Positions 1-8,783 are shown, counted from the stretch's first letter. The stretch is DNA of 64,000 nt from Coleofasciculus sp. FACHB-T130 (GCF_014695375.1 NZ_JACJOG010000053.1:1-64000), one strand, 5' to 3'. Numbers and translations are program-made. The notes: generated from the letters alone by a model not told the origin.

Positions 1-112
1 AGCAAGGATTATGAACTACTGCCAGAGGTCAGTGAGGCAATGATTTATGGAGCTATGGTACGACTGATGCTCAGCCGTCTCACTTCTTAGTCTCAACTTT
101 ATAAATCAGCTC
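1..112 (+). mobile_element. 3' end of an insertion sequence (DDE transposase C-terminus), truncated by the window edge
   Basis: Frame 1 from base 1 to the stop at 88-90 reads as a transposase C-terminus (SKDYELLPEVSEAMIYGAMV, then RLMLSRLTS). This resembles the tail of IS5-family DDE transposases, which end in a KDYE...SEAMIY...MLRRL-like pattern. The porin homology in the next frame begins abruptly at TTAGGTTAT (113 on), which matches the intact paralogue near 2431. I therefore place the right end of the element near 112, with TTA a possible target-site duplication. The left part lies outside the window, so the family and terminal repeats cannot be confirmed. Confidence 0.62.
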
Positions 113-772
113 TTAGGTTATCTCTCCAACACAGCCAACAATCCCGAAGATGACAACGGGGTTTTTAACGGTAACTACTCAGGTTTGGCACAGTTAGTTT
201 TTGGGACTAACCGATTTAAGGTTGGATTCACTTACATTCACGCCTATGATAATGGCGGCAATAATGCTCCCCGCTTTGCTATGGGTGGTACTGGCACTGG
301 TCTTGCCAATTTGAATCCAGCGACGCTAGCTGCTGCGACTATAGGTGGTCTAACCCAAGCTCAGTTGAGCAGACCCGTTTCAAGCAACTCTTACGGGTTA
401 GAGGCTTCCTTCCAATTAACCCCTCAATTTGTTCTAAATTGCTGGGTGGGCAAAACTGACGCTCGTTTGATTGGCTTAGGCGATGCAGACATTTGGAACT
501 TTGCCCTTGGTCTTGCTGTACCAGATTTTGGCAAAAAAGGCAATTTGCTTGGCATTATCGCTGGAGCCGAACCAACTCTCAGAGGTTTAAATGTTCCTGG
601 CCCAGAAAACTTCGAGCGTGATTTTGCCTATCACATTGAAGGTTTCTATAAGTATCAGATGACAAATAACATCTCAATTACTCCGGGCATTATCTGGCTG
701 ACATCTCCTAACCAAAACAGAGATAATGATGACATCATTATTGGTACGATTAGAACAACGTTTACCTTTTAA
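113..772 (+). pseudogene. SLH-type outer-membrane porin, 3' remnant cut by an IS
   Basis: This is the C-terminal beta-barrel part of a cyanobacterial porin of the carbohydrate-selective/iron-uptake porin family. It aligns by eye with the second half of the intact porin at 1145-3058: LGYLS, GLAQLVF, SNSYGLEASF, DADIWNFALGLAVPDFGKKGNLLG and the terminal GTIRTTFTF all have counterparts. Signal peptide, SLH domain and the first strands are missing, and the sequence upstream of about 113 is transposase. The frame stays open back to 68, but no sensible start exists; the TTG at 185 lies inside a conserved strand and is not a real start. Most likely a dead gene copy, unless the element has been assembled wrongly. 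Confidence 0.75.
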
Positions 773-936
773 TTAGCGGTCAGGGTGAGGATCGATAGTC
801 ACAACTGACAACTAATCACATAAACTAATCTAATCGCTTAATCGCCAACTTTGCTCTTGCCGATTCGGAGCGCAACTTGAAAGCCTCTAAATCGGCTTTA
901 TTTGTTGGGTTCCTAGCTAGCGGATTGTCAGGATTG

Positions 937-977
937 CTTAACCTGTAGATTACCAAATCCTTACCTATCCCTAAACT
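937..977 (+). promoter_or_regulatory. Pho box (four tandem 8-bp repeats) upstream of the SLH porin
   Basis: Four octamers with 3-nt spacers: CTTAACCT, GATTACCA, CCTTACCT, CCTAAACT (11-nt period). This is the form of the cyanobacterial Pho box bound by the PhoB-type regulator SphR. It lies 168 nt before the porin start. An almost identical array precedes pstS at 3243-3294. The rest of the 773-1144 gap shows no gene. Confidence 0.8.
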
Positions 978-1144
978 GACACAACTAGCATTAGAGGAAA
1001 TTATGTCGCCTACAAGACAATGTTGAGCTTGAGTTGGCAGTGTTTCATGTTTAATAATGATGGAGTTTCTCAAGCAGACTCCCTATAGCGTTCCGTTAAT
1101 CCGGGATTGTTTCCCTTGAGTTCAGTTAGGTGTGAGGAGATTAG

Positions 1145-3058
1145 ATGTCTAAAATTTTGTGGAATACTCTAAAATTAGGACCAGCGATCCTAGGTGCATC
1201 CTTATTAGTTTGCAGTAGCACGCTTGCCGCACAGACGCCTGAAACTCAAATGGCGAGCGAGCCGATAGCTGCCACTAACCAGGTGACTGATTTATTAAAA
1301 CCAGCCGACCAATCCCAGCAAGCGCAGCAGACACCTGTTCAAGAACTGGCTGTTCAACCAGAAATTAGTTCTATTCCAGTTTTCACCAACGGCACGTCTG
1401 CCCAAGAAACGCCGGTTGCCGAAGCTGAATTACTGAGTCCGAAACCAGTTTTAGCAGATAACGCGATCGCGCAACCCACTGGTGATGCTGTCCCCACGAG
1501 CCAAAACAGCGAATTAGAACAAATCGACCAATACACCAATGAAGTCGGGACGACCGACTCAATGGATCAAGTCACCAACGTCTCGCAGTTGCAAGACGTA
1601 GAACCGACGGATTGGGCTTACGAAGCACTGCGGAGTCTGGTAGAACGCTATGGTTGTATCGCCGGGTATCCCGATGGTACCTTTCGCGGCAACCGGGCAC
1701 TGTCGCGTTATGAATTTGCCGCCGGGATGAACGCCTGTTTGCTGCAAATCGAAAAACTGATTGCGGCAAGTTCGGCTGACTTTGTCACTAAAGAAGATTT
1801 AGCGACGCTACAGCGGCTAATTGATGAATTTGGGGCAGAATTAGCCACCTTAAGAACGCGAGTAGATAACTTAGAAGGTCGCACGGCCTTTCTGGAAAGC
1901 CATCAATTCTCTACAACGACTAAGCTGACTGGCGAAGTTATCTTTGCGCTTGCTGACGTTTTTGGTGAAGAAAGGGCTGGCGGGGGCGACATAGACGCTA
2001 ACCTCATTTTTGCTGACCGTGCCCGTTTGAATTTTGACACTAGCTTCACGGGCAAAGACCGCCTGCGAACCCGCCTGCAAGCTAGAAACATCTTTCAATT
2101 TGATGCCGGTAGCTCGTCATCAACGAACCCAAGACCCAACATTACGGGTACCAGCATGACCCGCTTGGGATTTGACGGCAATAATGGGAATGATTTCGAA
2201 ATCGACGACTTTTACTATCGTTTTCCCCTAGGCGATAAGCTCTTAATCCAAATTGATGCCGCCAACGTTGAATTCAATGACAACGTCTACACCTTCAACC
2301 CCAATTTCGAGAGTAGTGGAAGTGGCTCTATCTCCCGCTTTGGGCGTTTCAACCCCATCTACCGACTAGGTTCTGAGGGGACTGGGTTGACTGCGACCTA
2401 CAACTTTAGCAAGGCATTAAACCTATCTTTAGGTTATCTAGCGCCTCGAGGCAACGATCCTTCAAACGGTTACGGGGAATTCAGTGGTGCCTATGCAGGT
2501 TTAGCTCAACTTGTTTTCCGTCCTAGTGACGCCCTGAATGTGGGTTTGGTTTACGCCCATACCTATGAGAACCAAGAAAAAGGCGTCAGCTTCATGTCGA
2601 GTACGGGTAGTAGATTTGCCAACCGGCCCTTCGGGAACATTGCGACTTCAGGCAATCACTACGGACTGAATGCAAGCTTCCGGCTTGGTTCTGCCATTAC
2701 CCTCTCAGGCTGGGCAGGTTACTCAGTAGCTACAGCTGAAATTAGTCCGGTTGGTCTTGCAACTACAGGATCTAATGCAGATATTTGGAACTGGGCTGTA
2801 AGCTTAGCCTTCCCAGACTTGGGCAAAAAAGGGAACCTACTTGGTTTCGTATTTGGGATGCCGCCTAAAGTGACCGACAACGATGTCAGTAACAATGAAG
2901 ATCGGGACACCTCATATCATGTAGAGGCTCTGTATCGCTATCGGCTGACTGACAACATTGAACTCACCCCAGGGTTGTTGGTGATTCTCAATCCCGAACA
3001 CAACGATAACAACGACACACTCTACGTAGGAACGCTGCGAACAACCTTTAAGTTCTAA
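1145..3058 (+). CDS. SLH-domain outer-membrane porin (SomA/iron-uptake porin family), probably Pho-regulated
   Basis: A 637-aa outer-membrane channel protein. A signal peptide covers about residues 1-29 (hydrophobic LGASLLVCSS, then LAAQ). A low-complexity Gln/Pro/Ala stretch follows to about 145. One SLH domain at about 151-197 (WAYEALRSLVERYGCIAGYP) should bind the peptidoglycan-linked polymer. A coiled-coil at about 215-250 precedes a C-terminal barrel of about 380 residues ending in Phe (TTFKF), typical of barrel proteins. GAGGAG before the ATG supports this start. Family members are annotated as iron-uptake or general porins; the Pho-box array upstream and the neighbouring pstS suggest a role in phosphate-starved cells. 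The disrupted gene at 113-772 is its paralogue. Confidence 0.9.
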   Translation: MSKILWNTLKLGPAILGASLLVCSSTLAAQTPETQMASEPIAATNQVTDLLKPADQSQQAQQTPVQELAVQPEISSIPVFTNGTSAQETPVAEAELLSPKPVLADNAIAQPTGDAVPTSQNSELEQIDQYTNEVGTTDSMDQVTNVSQLQDVEPTDWAYEALRSLVERYGCIAGYPDGTFRGNRALSRYEFAAGMNACLLQIEKLIAASSADFVTKEDLATLQRLIDEFGAELATLRTRVDNLEGRTAFLESHQFSTTTKLTGEVIFALADVFGEERAGGGDIDANLIFADRARLNFDTSFTGKDRLRTRLQARNIFQFDAGSSSSTNPRPNITGTSMTRLGFDGNNGNDFEIDDFYYRFPLGDKLLIQIDAANVEFNDNVYTFNPNFESSGSGSISRFGRFNPIYRLGSEGTGLTATYNFSKALNLSLGYLAPRGNDPSNGYGEFSGAYAGLAQLVFRPSDALNVGLVYAHTYENQEKGVSFMSSTGSRFANRPFGNIATSGNHYGLNASFRLGSAITLSGWAGYSVATAEISPVGLATTGSNADIWNWAVSLAFPDLGKKGNLLGFVFGMPPKVTDNDVSNNEDRDTSYHVEALYRYRLTDNIELTPGLLVILNPEHNDNNDTLYVGTLRTTFKF

Positions 3059-3242
3059 GCACCTATATTTCGGGTAGGGGCGGGGGATTCCTCGCCCGCT
3101 CGTCTCTGACCCAACAAACGGTAGATTTACGCGAATAAAAATGCTGTGTGCGATCGCTCCTATCTGAACTTAAGCGATCGCACTTTCTTGTGCAGATCCA
3201 AGCCTCCGAAACTGCTTCGTTCTGCGCTTTCCTGCTGCCAAT

Positions 3243-3294
3243 CATTACCTTTGCTTAACCTGTAGATTACCAAAACCTTACCTTTACCTAAACT
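3243..3294 (+). promoter_or_regulatory. Pho box (five tandem 8-bp repeats) upstream of pstS
   Basis: Octamers CATTACCT, CTTAACCT, GATTACCA, CCTTACCT, CCTAAACT, each separated by 3 nt (11-nt period), about 200 nt before pstS. Repeats 2-5 match the array at 937-977 almost base for base. The position before a phosphate-binding protein gene fits control by the PhoB/SphR response regulator. The rest of the 3059-3495 gap holds two GCGATCGC sites and no convincing gene. Confidence 0.87.
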
Positions 3295-3495
3295 TGCAGA
3301 ACTAGCATAAAGATCGGCAGGGGTAGCATTTTATTTTTGTAAATACGCTATCTTGTGGAGTTGGTTTTCATCTGCTCTAGTTCATCCCCACCTCCTGGCA
3401 GTAAATAAAACGACAATAACCGCCAGGAAGGAACATGCACCTAGCATTTTTGACAATTCTTCAGCGTCAGCTTTTTAAAGACTCAAAGATTCAGT

Positions 3496-4608
3496 ATGTT
3501 TTCTCCAATGCATTCAACACGACGGGCTTTTCTAATTCCTGCGATCGCCCTCTCACTGAGCGTGACTGCCTGTCAGTCGCCAAACACAACTCCTTCCACC
3601 AGTCCAACGGCAGGAACCCCTGGTAGCGCCACTCCTGCCGCAGCAGGCGGTGGTGGCGGCGGCAACGTCAGCCTCACAGGTGCCGGTGCCAGTTTTCCAG
3701 CTCCTTTGTATCAGCGGTGGTTCTCTGAGTACAACAAGCAGAATCCCAACGTCCAAGTCAGCTATCAATCGGTTGGCAGCGGCGCTGGGGTGGAACAGTT
3801 CACTCAGGGAACCGTGGACTTTGGTGCCAGCGATACAGGCATGAAACAGGAGGAAATTACCAAGGTTGCCAAGGGTACCGTGTTATTACCCATGACAGCA
3901 GGCAGTATTGTTCTGGCTTACAATTTGCCTGATGTCAAAGGTCTTAAGCTACCGCGTGCGGTTTACACAGATATTTTCTTGGGCAAAATTAAGAAATGGA
4001 ACGATCCCAGAATTGCCCAAGCCAATCCTGGGCTGAATTTACCAGACAGGGAGATTACTGTTATCCATCGCTCCGATGGTAGCGGTACTACAGCAGTCTT
4101 CACCAAACATCTGAGTGCGATTAGTCCGGCATGGAAAAGTGGCCCTGGCGACGGTAAAACTGTCAACTGGCCTGTCGGCGTGGGTGCCAAAGGCAACGAA
4201 GGCGTCACCGCTCAACTCCTGCAAAGTGATGGTGCCATCGGTTATGTCGAGTACGGCTACGCCAAGCAACAAAATATCCCTGTAGCGGCGCTGGAAAATA
4301 AAGCGGGCAAGTTTATCGAACCCTCCAGCGAAAGCGCGGCTAACACGCTAGCCGCAGTGACTCTGCCCGCAGACTTGCAAGTTTCTATCACCGACCCAAC
4401 CGGCGAGAATTCTTACCCAATTGTCACCTATACCTGGGTCATGGCTTACAAGACCTATGAGAATCCTGACGAGGCAAAAGCCCTCAAGGATGTCTTGAAG
4501 TGGTCGTTAAACGAAGGACAAAAGTACAGTGAAGAGCTAGGATACGTGCCTCTTCCCCAGCCTGTTGTAGCCAAAGTTCAAGCAGCAGTGGATACCATCA
4601 AGCCGTAA
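3496..4608 (+). CDS. pstS: Phosphate ABC transporter substrate-binding lipoprotein PstS
   Basis: A 370-aa periplasmic phosphate-binding protein that delivers phosphate to the PstCAB importer. The N-terminus holds an RRAFL Tat-like motif, a hydrophobic stretch and the lipobox LSVTAC with Cys26, so it should be a lipoprotein. A Gly/Pro/Thr-rich linker leads to the binding fold: GAGASFPAPLYQRWF, YQSVGSGAG, VDFGASD and the phosphate-loop motif HRSDGSGTT are typical PstS landmarks. The ATG at 3508 (MHSTRRAF) is an equally possible start. No pstC, pstA or pstB follows, so this is an orphan copy. The Pho box at 3243-3294 predicts induction by phosphate limitation. Confidence 0.95.
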   Translation: MFSPMHSTRRAFLIPAIALSLSVTACQSPNTTPSTSPTAGTPGSATPAAAGGGGGGNVSLTGAGASFPAPLYQRWFSEYNKQNPNVQVSYQSVGSGAGVEQFTQGTVDFGASDTGMKQEEITKVAKGTVLLPMTAGSIVLAYNLPDVKGLKLPRAVYTDIFLGKIKKWNDPRIAQANPGLNLPDREITVIHRSDGSGTTAVFTKHLSAISPAWKSGPGDGKTVNWPVGVGAKGNEGVTAQLLQSDGAIGYVEYGYAKQQNIPVAALENKAGKFIEPSSESAANTLAAVTLPADLQVSITDPTGENSYPIVTYTWVMAYKTYENPDEAKALKDVLKWSLNEGQKYSEELGYVPLPQPVVAKVQAAVDTIKP

Positions 4609-4669
4609 GTTTCAGCGTTAGATATTGCCCGAATCGGCAAGAGGCTAATCCTTTCTGAACCAGAATGTT

Positions 4670-4701
4670 AGTCAAGTAGGCACTGCTTACCCTACTTGAC
4701 T
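4670..4701 (+). terminator. Hairpin after pstS
   Basis: A perfect 11-bp inverted repeat (AGTCAAGTAGG / CCTACTTGACT) with a 10-nt loop, 62 nt after the pstS stop. There is no T-run, so termination is likely rather than certain. Confidence 0.5.
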
Positions 4702-4883
4702 ATGAAGACTTAACAATGAAGTTTTTGGGATTGGAGAGTGAGAATCTAGAACTTCCAATCCTGAATTCCCCTAGCACTATATCGCCTACAAAAGTAAAAA
4801 TTTGGGAAAATTCAGAGATTCCCGGTAGACGTATACCTAGCTCTTGATATAAGATTAAAGGCTGTGACTTTTTGGCGAAACCA

Positions 4884-5246
4884 ATGAACGCTCAGGAAAT
4901 CATCCGCTCAATTGAAGCGGAGCATCTGAAAAAAGAGTTGCCCATTATCCATGTGGGCGACACCGTTAAGGTTGGGGTAATTATCCAGGAAGGCGGTAAA
5001 GAACGGACGCAGCCCTATGAAGGCGTCGTTATTGCCAAGGGCGGTAGCAGCATTAACTGTACGATTACCGTACGGCGGGTATTTCAGGGAGTAGGCGTTG
5101 AGCGGGTATTTCTGCTCCATTCTCCCCGAGTTGAAAGCATCAAGATTATTCGTCGGGGTAAGGTGCGTCGTGCTAAACTATACTATCTGCGCGATCGCGT
5201 CGGGAAAGCCACTCGCGTTAAACAACGCTTTGACCGTAGCCTGTAG
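4884..5246 (+). CDS. rplS: 50S ribosomal protein L19
   Basis: A 120-aa large-subunit ribosomal protein that sits at the interface with the 30S subunit. The sequence is typical throughout: [65 protein letters not shown] and [17 protein letters not shown] chose the ATG at 4884 because the family starts MNAQE; the in-frame TTG at 4872 would add only MAKP. It lies directly upstream of tRNA-Trp and secE-nusG, the usual cyanobacterial arrangement. Confidence 0.96.
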   Translation: MNAQEIIRSIEAEHLKKELPIIHVGDTVKVGVIIQEGGKERTQPYEGVVIAKGGSSINCTITVRRVFQGVGVERVFLLHSPRVESIKIIRRGKVRRAKLYYLRDRVGKATRVKQRFDRSL

Positions 5247-5338
5247 TCCAATTTGGACAAGGCTATTCCCGATTGACGCCGCTAGGGGTTAAACTTAAAT
5301 AGAGAAAAGTTCAGCCTCTCGCTCTCAAATCCACCTGT

Positions 5339-5411
5339 GCGCTCTTAGTTCAGTTGGTAGAACGCAGGTCTCCAAAACCTGATGTCGGGGGTTCAAGTCC
5401 TCCAGGGCGCG
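5339..5411 (+). tRNA. tRNA-Trp (anticodon CCA)
   Basis: Cloverleaf: acceptor GCGCTCT (5339-5345) pairs with AGGGCGC (5404-5410), discriminator G. The D arm is GTTC...GAAC. The anticodon stem CAGGT/ACCTG carries CCA for Trp. The T arm GGGGG/CCTCC holds the TTCAAGT loop. CCA is not encoded. Its place just before secE is conserved in cyanobacteria. Confidence 0.96.
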
Positions 5412-5736
5412 CTCTCATCACAAAACAGGACTGAGAACTGAAGAGTGTTCGCGAAGTAGCGCAACAGCGCTAACAGAGTGAAAACATAGAGGGACTCAGA
5501 ACTTAGGCATCAAAGCTCTGCCCGAAAGCATTCCTGTGGTTGCATAGTCAGCCTCAAAAACGTTTACTTTCGGGTAGACTTGTGTTGTGTAGGTGGTTCA
5601 TCAGTATTGCCTAAGTTCAGGTGCTAGACCCAACGATTGCATCGGTATCTGCGTGGATTGGCAGCACATTAGGCTGTACACAGCTAAAAGCGGTAGAAAT
5701 GAACTGCTCAAGAGCTGTATTAACGGGAGAGATATT
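5412..5736. other. Intergenic gap between tRNA-Trp and secE
   Basis: No gene, clear terminator or recognised RNA seen. The secE frame stays open upstream to 5593, but that extension has no SecE-like sequence. The promoter for secE-nusG probably lies here. Confidence 0.5.
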
Positions 5737-5961
5737 GTGGCAAAGAAAAACGAAGCCGAGAGCGAAGCAAAAACAACTGGGTTTAATATATCAACCTTTT
5801 TTCAGGAAACCAAAGACGAACTGAATAAAGTCGTCTGGCCCAGTCGGCAGCAATTGCTCAGCGAATCTGCTGCTGTGCTGTTAATGGTAACTCTTTCGGC
5901 AGTTTTAATTTATCTGGTTGATGGTTTCTTTGCTTGGGCAGCAAAGCAGGTGTTCGGATGA
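5737..5961 (+). CDS. secE: Preprotein translocase subunit SecE
   Basis: A 74-aa single-span SecE, the small essential subunit of the SecYEG channel. It has a charged N-terminus, the family signature FFQETKDELNKVVWPSRQQ at about residues 21-39 and one membrane segment at about 45-66. I chose the GTG at 5737 (VAKKNEAE) because GGGAGA lies 6 nt upstream; the longer open frame from 5593 has no SecE-like sequence. The stop overlaps the nusG start (ATGA), which implies translational coupling. Confidence 0.95.
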   Translation: MAKKNEAESEAKTTGFNISTFFQETKDELNKVVWPSRQQLLSESAAVLLMVTLSAVLIYLVDGFFAWAAKQVFG

Positions 5962-6614
5962 GTTTTGCAACCGACAATCCACAGGATTTCAATCAACTTG
6001 AAGACACGTCAGATGGCTCGGTAAAATCCCGCTGGTACGCCGTTCAGGTGGCATCTGGATGTGAAAAGCGTGTCAAGACAAACTTAGAACAGCGGATTCA
6101 AACTCTTGATGTTCGCGATCGCATTCTCCAGGTGGAAATTCCTCAAACTCGCACCCTGAAAATGCTCAAAGATGGCACTCGCAAGGAGTCGGAAGAAAAA
6201 GTCTTTCCCGGCTACGTGCTAGTCCGGATGCGGCTAACTCCTGGGGCAGATGGTGAATTGGAGATGGACGATGAAGCTTGGCAGGTTGTCAAGAACACCC
6301 CAAACGTGATTAACTTTGTCGGTGCAGAACAGAAACGCCGTTACGGACGGGGACGCGGACACGTTAAACCCTTGCCGCTGAGTTTTTCAGAAGTCGAACG
6401 TATCTTTAAACAAGCTACCGAGCAAGAGCCAGTGGTGAAAACTCATCTGGCTACAGGAGATAAAATTATTGTCCTTTCTGGTGCGTTTAAAGATTTTGAA
6501 GGCGAGGTCATTGAAGTCAGCCCAGAAAGAAGCAAGCTGAAGGCGTCACTATCCATTTTTGGACGCAATACGCCGGTAGAATTGGAGTTTAATCAGGTTC
6601 AGAAACAAAGCTAA
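5958..6614 (+). CDS. nusG: Transcription termination/antitermination factor NusG
   Basis: A 218-aa transcription elongation factor that binds RNA polymerase. The NGN domain (about residues 20-150) starts SRWYAVQVASGCEKRVKTNL and includes FPGYVLVRM and the TPNVINFVG stretch. The C-terminal KOW domain (about 165-215) has GDKIIVLSGAFKDFEGEVIEV. The start ATG at 5958 overlaps the secE stop by ATGA; an earlier in-frame start at 5934 would lie inside secE. It is the middle gene of the secE-nusG-rplK-rplA run. Confidence 0.96.
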   Translation: MSFATDNPQDFNQLEDTSDGSVKSRWYAVQVASGCEKRVKTNLEQRIQTLDVRDRILQVEIPQTRTLKMLKDGTRKESEEKVFPGYVLVRMRLTPGADGELEMDDEAWQVVKNTPNVINFVGAEQKRRYGRGRGHVKPLPLSFSEVERIFKQATEQEPVVKTHLATGDKIIVLSGAFKDFEGEVIEVSPERSKLKASLSIFGRNTPVELEFNQVQKQS

Positions 6615-6623
6615 ATAGTTAAG

Positions 6624-7049
6624 ATGGCAAAGAAAGTTGTTGCAATCATCAAGCTAGCTCTTAATGCGGGCAAAGCTAACCCTGCTCCGCCAGTGGGACC
6701 AGCACTCGGTCAGCACGGGGTCAATATCATGGCGTTCTGTAAAGAATACAACGCCAAAACAGCGGATCAAGCTGGGATGGTAATTCCGGCAGAAATCTCG
6801 GTCTATGAAGACCGCAGTTTTACCTTTGTTCTTAAAACACCACCAGCATCCGTTCTGATTCGTAAGGCAGCTGGCATTGAGCGAGGCTCCAACGAACCAA
6901 ACCGGAAAAAAGTGGCGTCAATTTCAAAGGCACAGTTGCAAGAAATTGCTCAAACTAAAATGCCGGATCTCAATGCCAACGACATTGATGCGGCAATGAA
7001 AATTGTGGAAGGAACTGCCCGGAATATGGGCGTTACGATTAACGAATAG
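6624..7049 (+). CDS. rplK: 50S ribosomal protein L11
   Basis: A 141-aa ribosomal stalk-base protein that binds 23S rRNA near the GTPase centre. The sequence is standard: [61 protein letters not shown] and the C-terminal [10 protein letters not shown]. It begins 9 nt after nusG and precedes rplA by 99 nt. Confidence 0.97.
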   Translation: MAKKVVAIIKLALNAGKANPAPPVGPALGQHGVNIMAFCKEYNAKTADQAGMVIPAEISVYEDRSFTFVLKTPPASVLIRKAAGIERGSNEPNRKKVASISKAQLQEIAQTKMPDLNANDIDAAMKIVEGTARNMGVTINE

Positions 7050-7106
7050 CGATTCTTTGATTCGCTAATTGCAAGCAAGCGGACAGCTGGCAACGTAAAC
7101 CCAATC

Positions 7107-7142
7107 GGGGGAGAGATAATATCTCGTTAGTGACCCCAGGAG
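7107..7142 (+). promoter_or_regulatory. Possible hairpin in the rplK-rplA gap
   Basis: GGGG (7107-7110) can pair with CCCC (7134-7137) around an inner GAGAT-AAT-ATCTC stem, just before the AGGAG at 7138-7142 that serves rplA. It could hide the ribosome site or bind L1; no family match is claimed. Confidence 0.25.
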
Positions 7143-7148
7143 AAAAAT

Positions 7149-7865
7149 ATGACCAAGAAAGTATCCCGTAGGCTCCAAGAGCTGCAAAAGAAAGTCGAAG
7201 ATCGACCCTACGAACCCACAGAGGCTCTCAACCTTTTAAAAGAGACAGCCACTGCTAAGTTTCCTGAATCTGCTGAGGCGCATATCCGCCTGGGAATCGA
7301 TCCCAAATATACCGACCAACAGCTGCGAACAACCGTTGCTTTGCCCAAAGGAACTGGACAGACAATTCGAGTTGCCGTAATCGCCAGAGGGGAAAAGGTC
7401 CAAGAAGCCAGCAATGCCGGTGCTGATATTGCCGGTTCCGAAGAGCTGATTGACCAAATCCAAAAAGGCATGATGGATTTTGACCTGCTGCTGGCGACAC
7501 CGGATATGATGCCCCAGGTAGCAAAACTGGGACGTTTGCTCGGTCCCCGTGGCTTGATGCCCAATCCCAAAGGTGGGACGGTGACGTTCGATCTAGTGCA
7601 GGCGATCGCTGAATTTAAAGCTGGTAAGTTAGAATTCAGAGCTGACCGTACTGGGATCGTCCACGTTTTGTTTGGCAAAGCTGCCTTCCCAACTCAAGAC
7701 TTGCTCGTGAATCTTAAGGCGTTACAGGAAACGATTGACCGTAACCGTCCTTCTGGAGCCAAGGGTCGCTACTGGCGCACAGTGTACATATCTGCGACAA
7801 TGGGGCCATCGATTGAAATTGACATCAACGCCCTGCGCGATTTAAAGCTGACTGAAGCTGCCTAA
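7149..7865 (+). CDS. rplA: 50S ribosomal protein L1
   Basis: A 238-aa L1-stalk protein that assists tRNA exit. Typical features include [20 protein letters not shown] near the start, [53 protein letters not shown] and the C-terminal [15 protein letters not shown] lies 6 nt before the ATG. L1 proteins often repress their own operon by binding mRNA. Confidence 0.97.
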   Translation: MTKKVSRRLQELQKKVEDRPYEPTEALNLLKETATAKFPESAEAHIRLGIDPKYTDQQLRTTVALPKGTGQTIRVAVIARGEKVQEASNAGADIAGSEELIDQIQKGMMDFDLLLATPDMMPQVAKLGRLLGPRGLMPNPKGGTVTFDLVQAIAEFKAGKLEFRADRTGIVHVLFGKAAFPTQDLLVNLKALQETIDRNRPSGAKGRYWRTVYISATMGPSIEIDINALRDLKLTEAA

Positions 7866-7969
7866 GATTCAGCCCTGTAGGGGCAAGGGTTTCCCACCCT
7901 TACAGGAGCAATCGATGAAGTAAACAACAGGAGCAAGATTTAAAGTTTTCAACCCAATTAACTGAATAG

Positions 7970-8152
7970 CACGCGCCGGAGACAGCAGGAGCTAATGGCT
8001 TAATTTCCTGCCTAGGTTTGCGACTTTACCGCATTAAGGTCAATCTTCTCGCCACACGCAACATGGCAGAAACTGCACCAAAAATGCGAACTCTGAAAAG
8101 GGTTCCTTGGGATATTGCGTAACCCCGGCTCAACCGCTGGGGTTTTTAATTG
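7970..8152 (+). ncRNA. Ribosomal protein L10 leader RNA (rplJ-rplL autoregulation)
   Basis: The hallmark CGCCGGAGACAGCAGG at 7974-7989 is followed by a pairing partner CCTGCCTAGG at 8007-8016. This is the L10(L12)4-binding core seen in L10 leaders. The segment ends in a terminator-like hairpin (8121-8148) about 55 nt before rplJ. The known mechanism is that excess L10-L7/L12 binds the leader and lowers rplJL expression. Confidence 0.75.
8121..8148 (+). terminator. Attenuator hairpin in the L10 leader
   Basis: AACCCC (8121-8126) pairs with GGGGTT (8139-8144), followed at once by a short T-run. It can end transcription from rplA or act as the regulated terminator of the leader. Confidence 0.65.
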
Positions 8153-8202
8153 GGCTTTTTTAGGTTTGGCATTCTGCATTTTCTAAAGGAGGTGAAAGAT
8201 AC

Positions 8203-8781
8203 ATGGGTAGAACGCCGGAAGATAAACGGGCGATGGTCGCTGAAATCAAAGAAACTTTAAATGTAGCTCAGCTGGCAATCGTCATCGATTACCAGGGGTT
8301 ATCAGTTTCGGAGATTATGGACTTGCGGCGGCGGCTGCGTCCCAGCGGCACCGTTTGCAAGGTGAGCAAGAACAAGCTGATGGGAATTGCCATTGAGGGT
8401 GATTCCAACTGGCAACCGATGTCAGAGTTCCTTAAGGGTTCTTCTGCCTTCTTGCTAGTCAAGGATGATTTGAGCGGCGCAATTAAGGCTTACCAAGACT
8501 TCCAAAAAGCCACTAAGAAGACAGAACTTCGGGGTGGTGTGATGGAAGGTCGAGCTTTGAGCCAAGCTGACATCAAAGCGCTGGGAGATTTGCCTTCCAA
8601 GGAACAACTCATGGCGCAAATTGCTGGAGCTATCAATGGCTTGGCAACCAAGATTGCTGTGGCTATCAACGAAGTTCCAGCTTCGCTGGCAAGAGGACTA
8701 CAAGCGGTCTCCGGGCAGCAGCAAGAAGGTGGCAACGGCGAAAGCGATGCAACTGCTACTGCCTCAGCGTCTGAGGAATAA
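8203..8781 (+). CDS. rplJ: 50S ribosomal protein L10
   Basis: A 192-aa protein that anchors the L7/L12 dimers to the ribosome. The N-terminal domain has the family pattern MGRTPEDKRAMVAEIKETL, LAIVIDYQGLSVSEIMDLRR and VCKVSKNKLMGIA. The C-terminal helix that binds L7/L12 is followed by a Gln/Gly/Thr/Ala-rich tail. A strong Shine-Dalgarno (AAAGGAGGTGA, 8185-8195) sits 7 nt upstream. It is translated downstream of the L10 leader and paired with rplL. Confidence 0.97.
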   Translation: MGRTPEDKRAMVAEIKETLNVAQLAIVIDYQGLSVSEIMDLRRRLRPSGTVCKVSKNKLMGIAIEGDSNWQPMSEFLKGSSAFLLVKDDLSGAIKAYQDFQKATKKTELRGGVMEGRALSQADIKALGDLPSKEQLMAQIAGAINGLATKIAVAINEVPASLARGLQAVSGQQQEGGNGESDATATASASEE

Positions 8782-8783
8782 AT

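Noticed and set aside
825-1073. 82-codon open frame on the minus strand
   Set aside because: It lies across the Pho-box array. The same peptide-like similarity appears at 3243-3310 only because the DNA motif is repeated, and that copy is interrupted by stops.
5593-5736. N-terminal extension of SecE
   Set aside because: It shows no SecE similarity, and a ribosome site precedes the GTG at 5737.
7208-7678. 156-codon open frame antisense to rplA
   Set aside because: It is a shadow of the highly conserved L1 gene.
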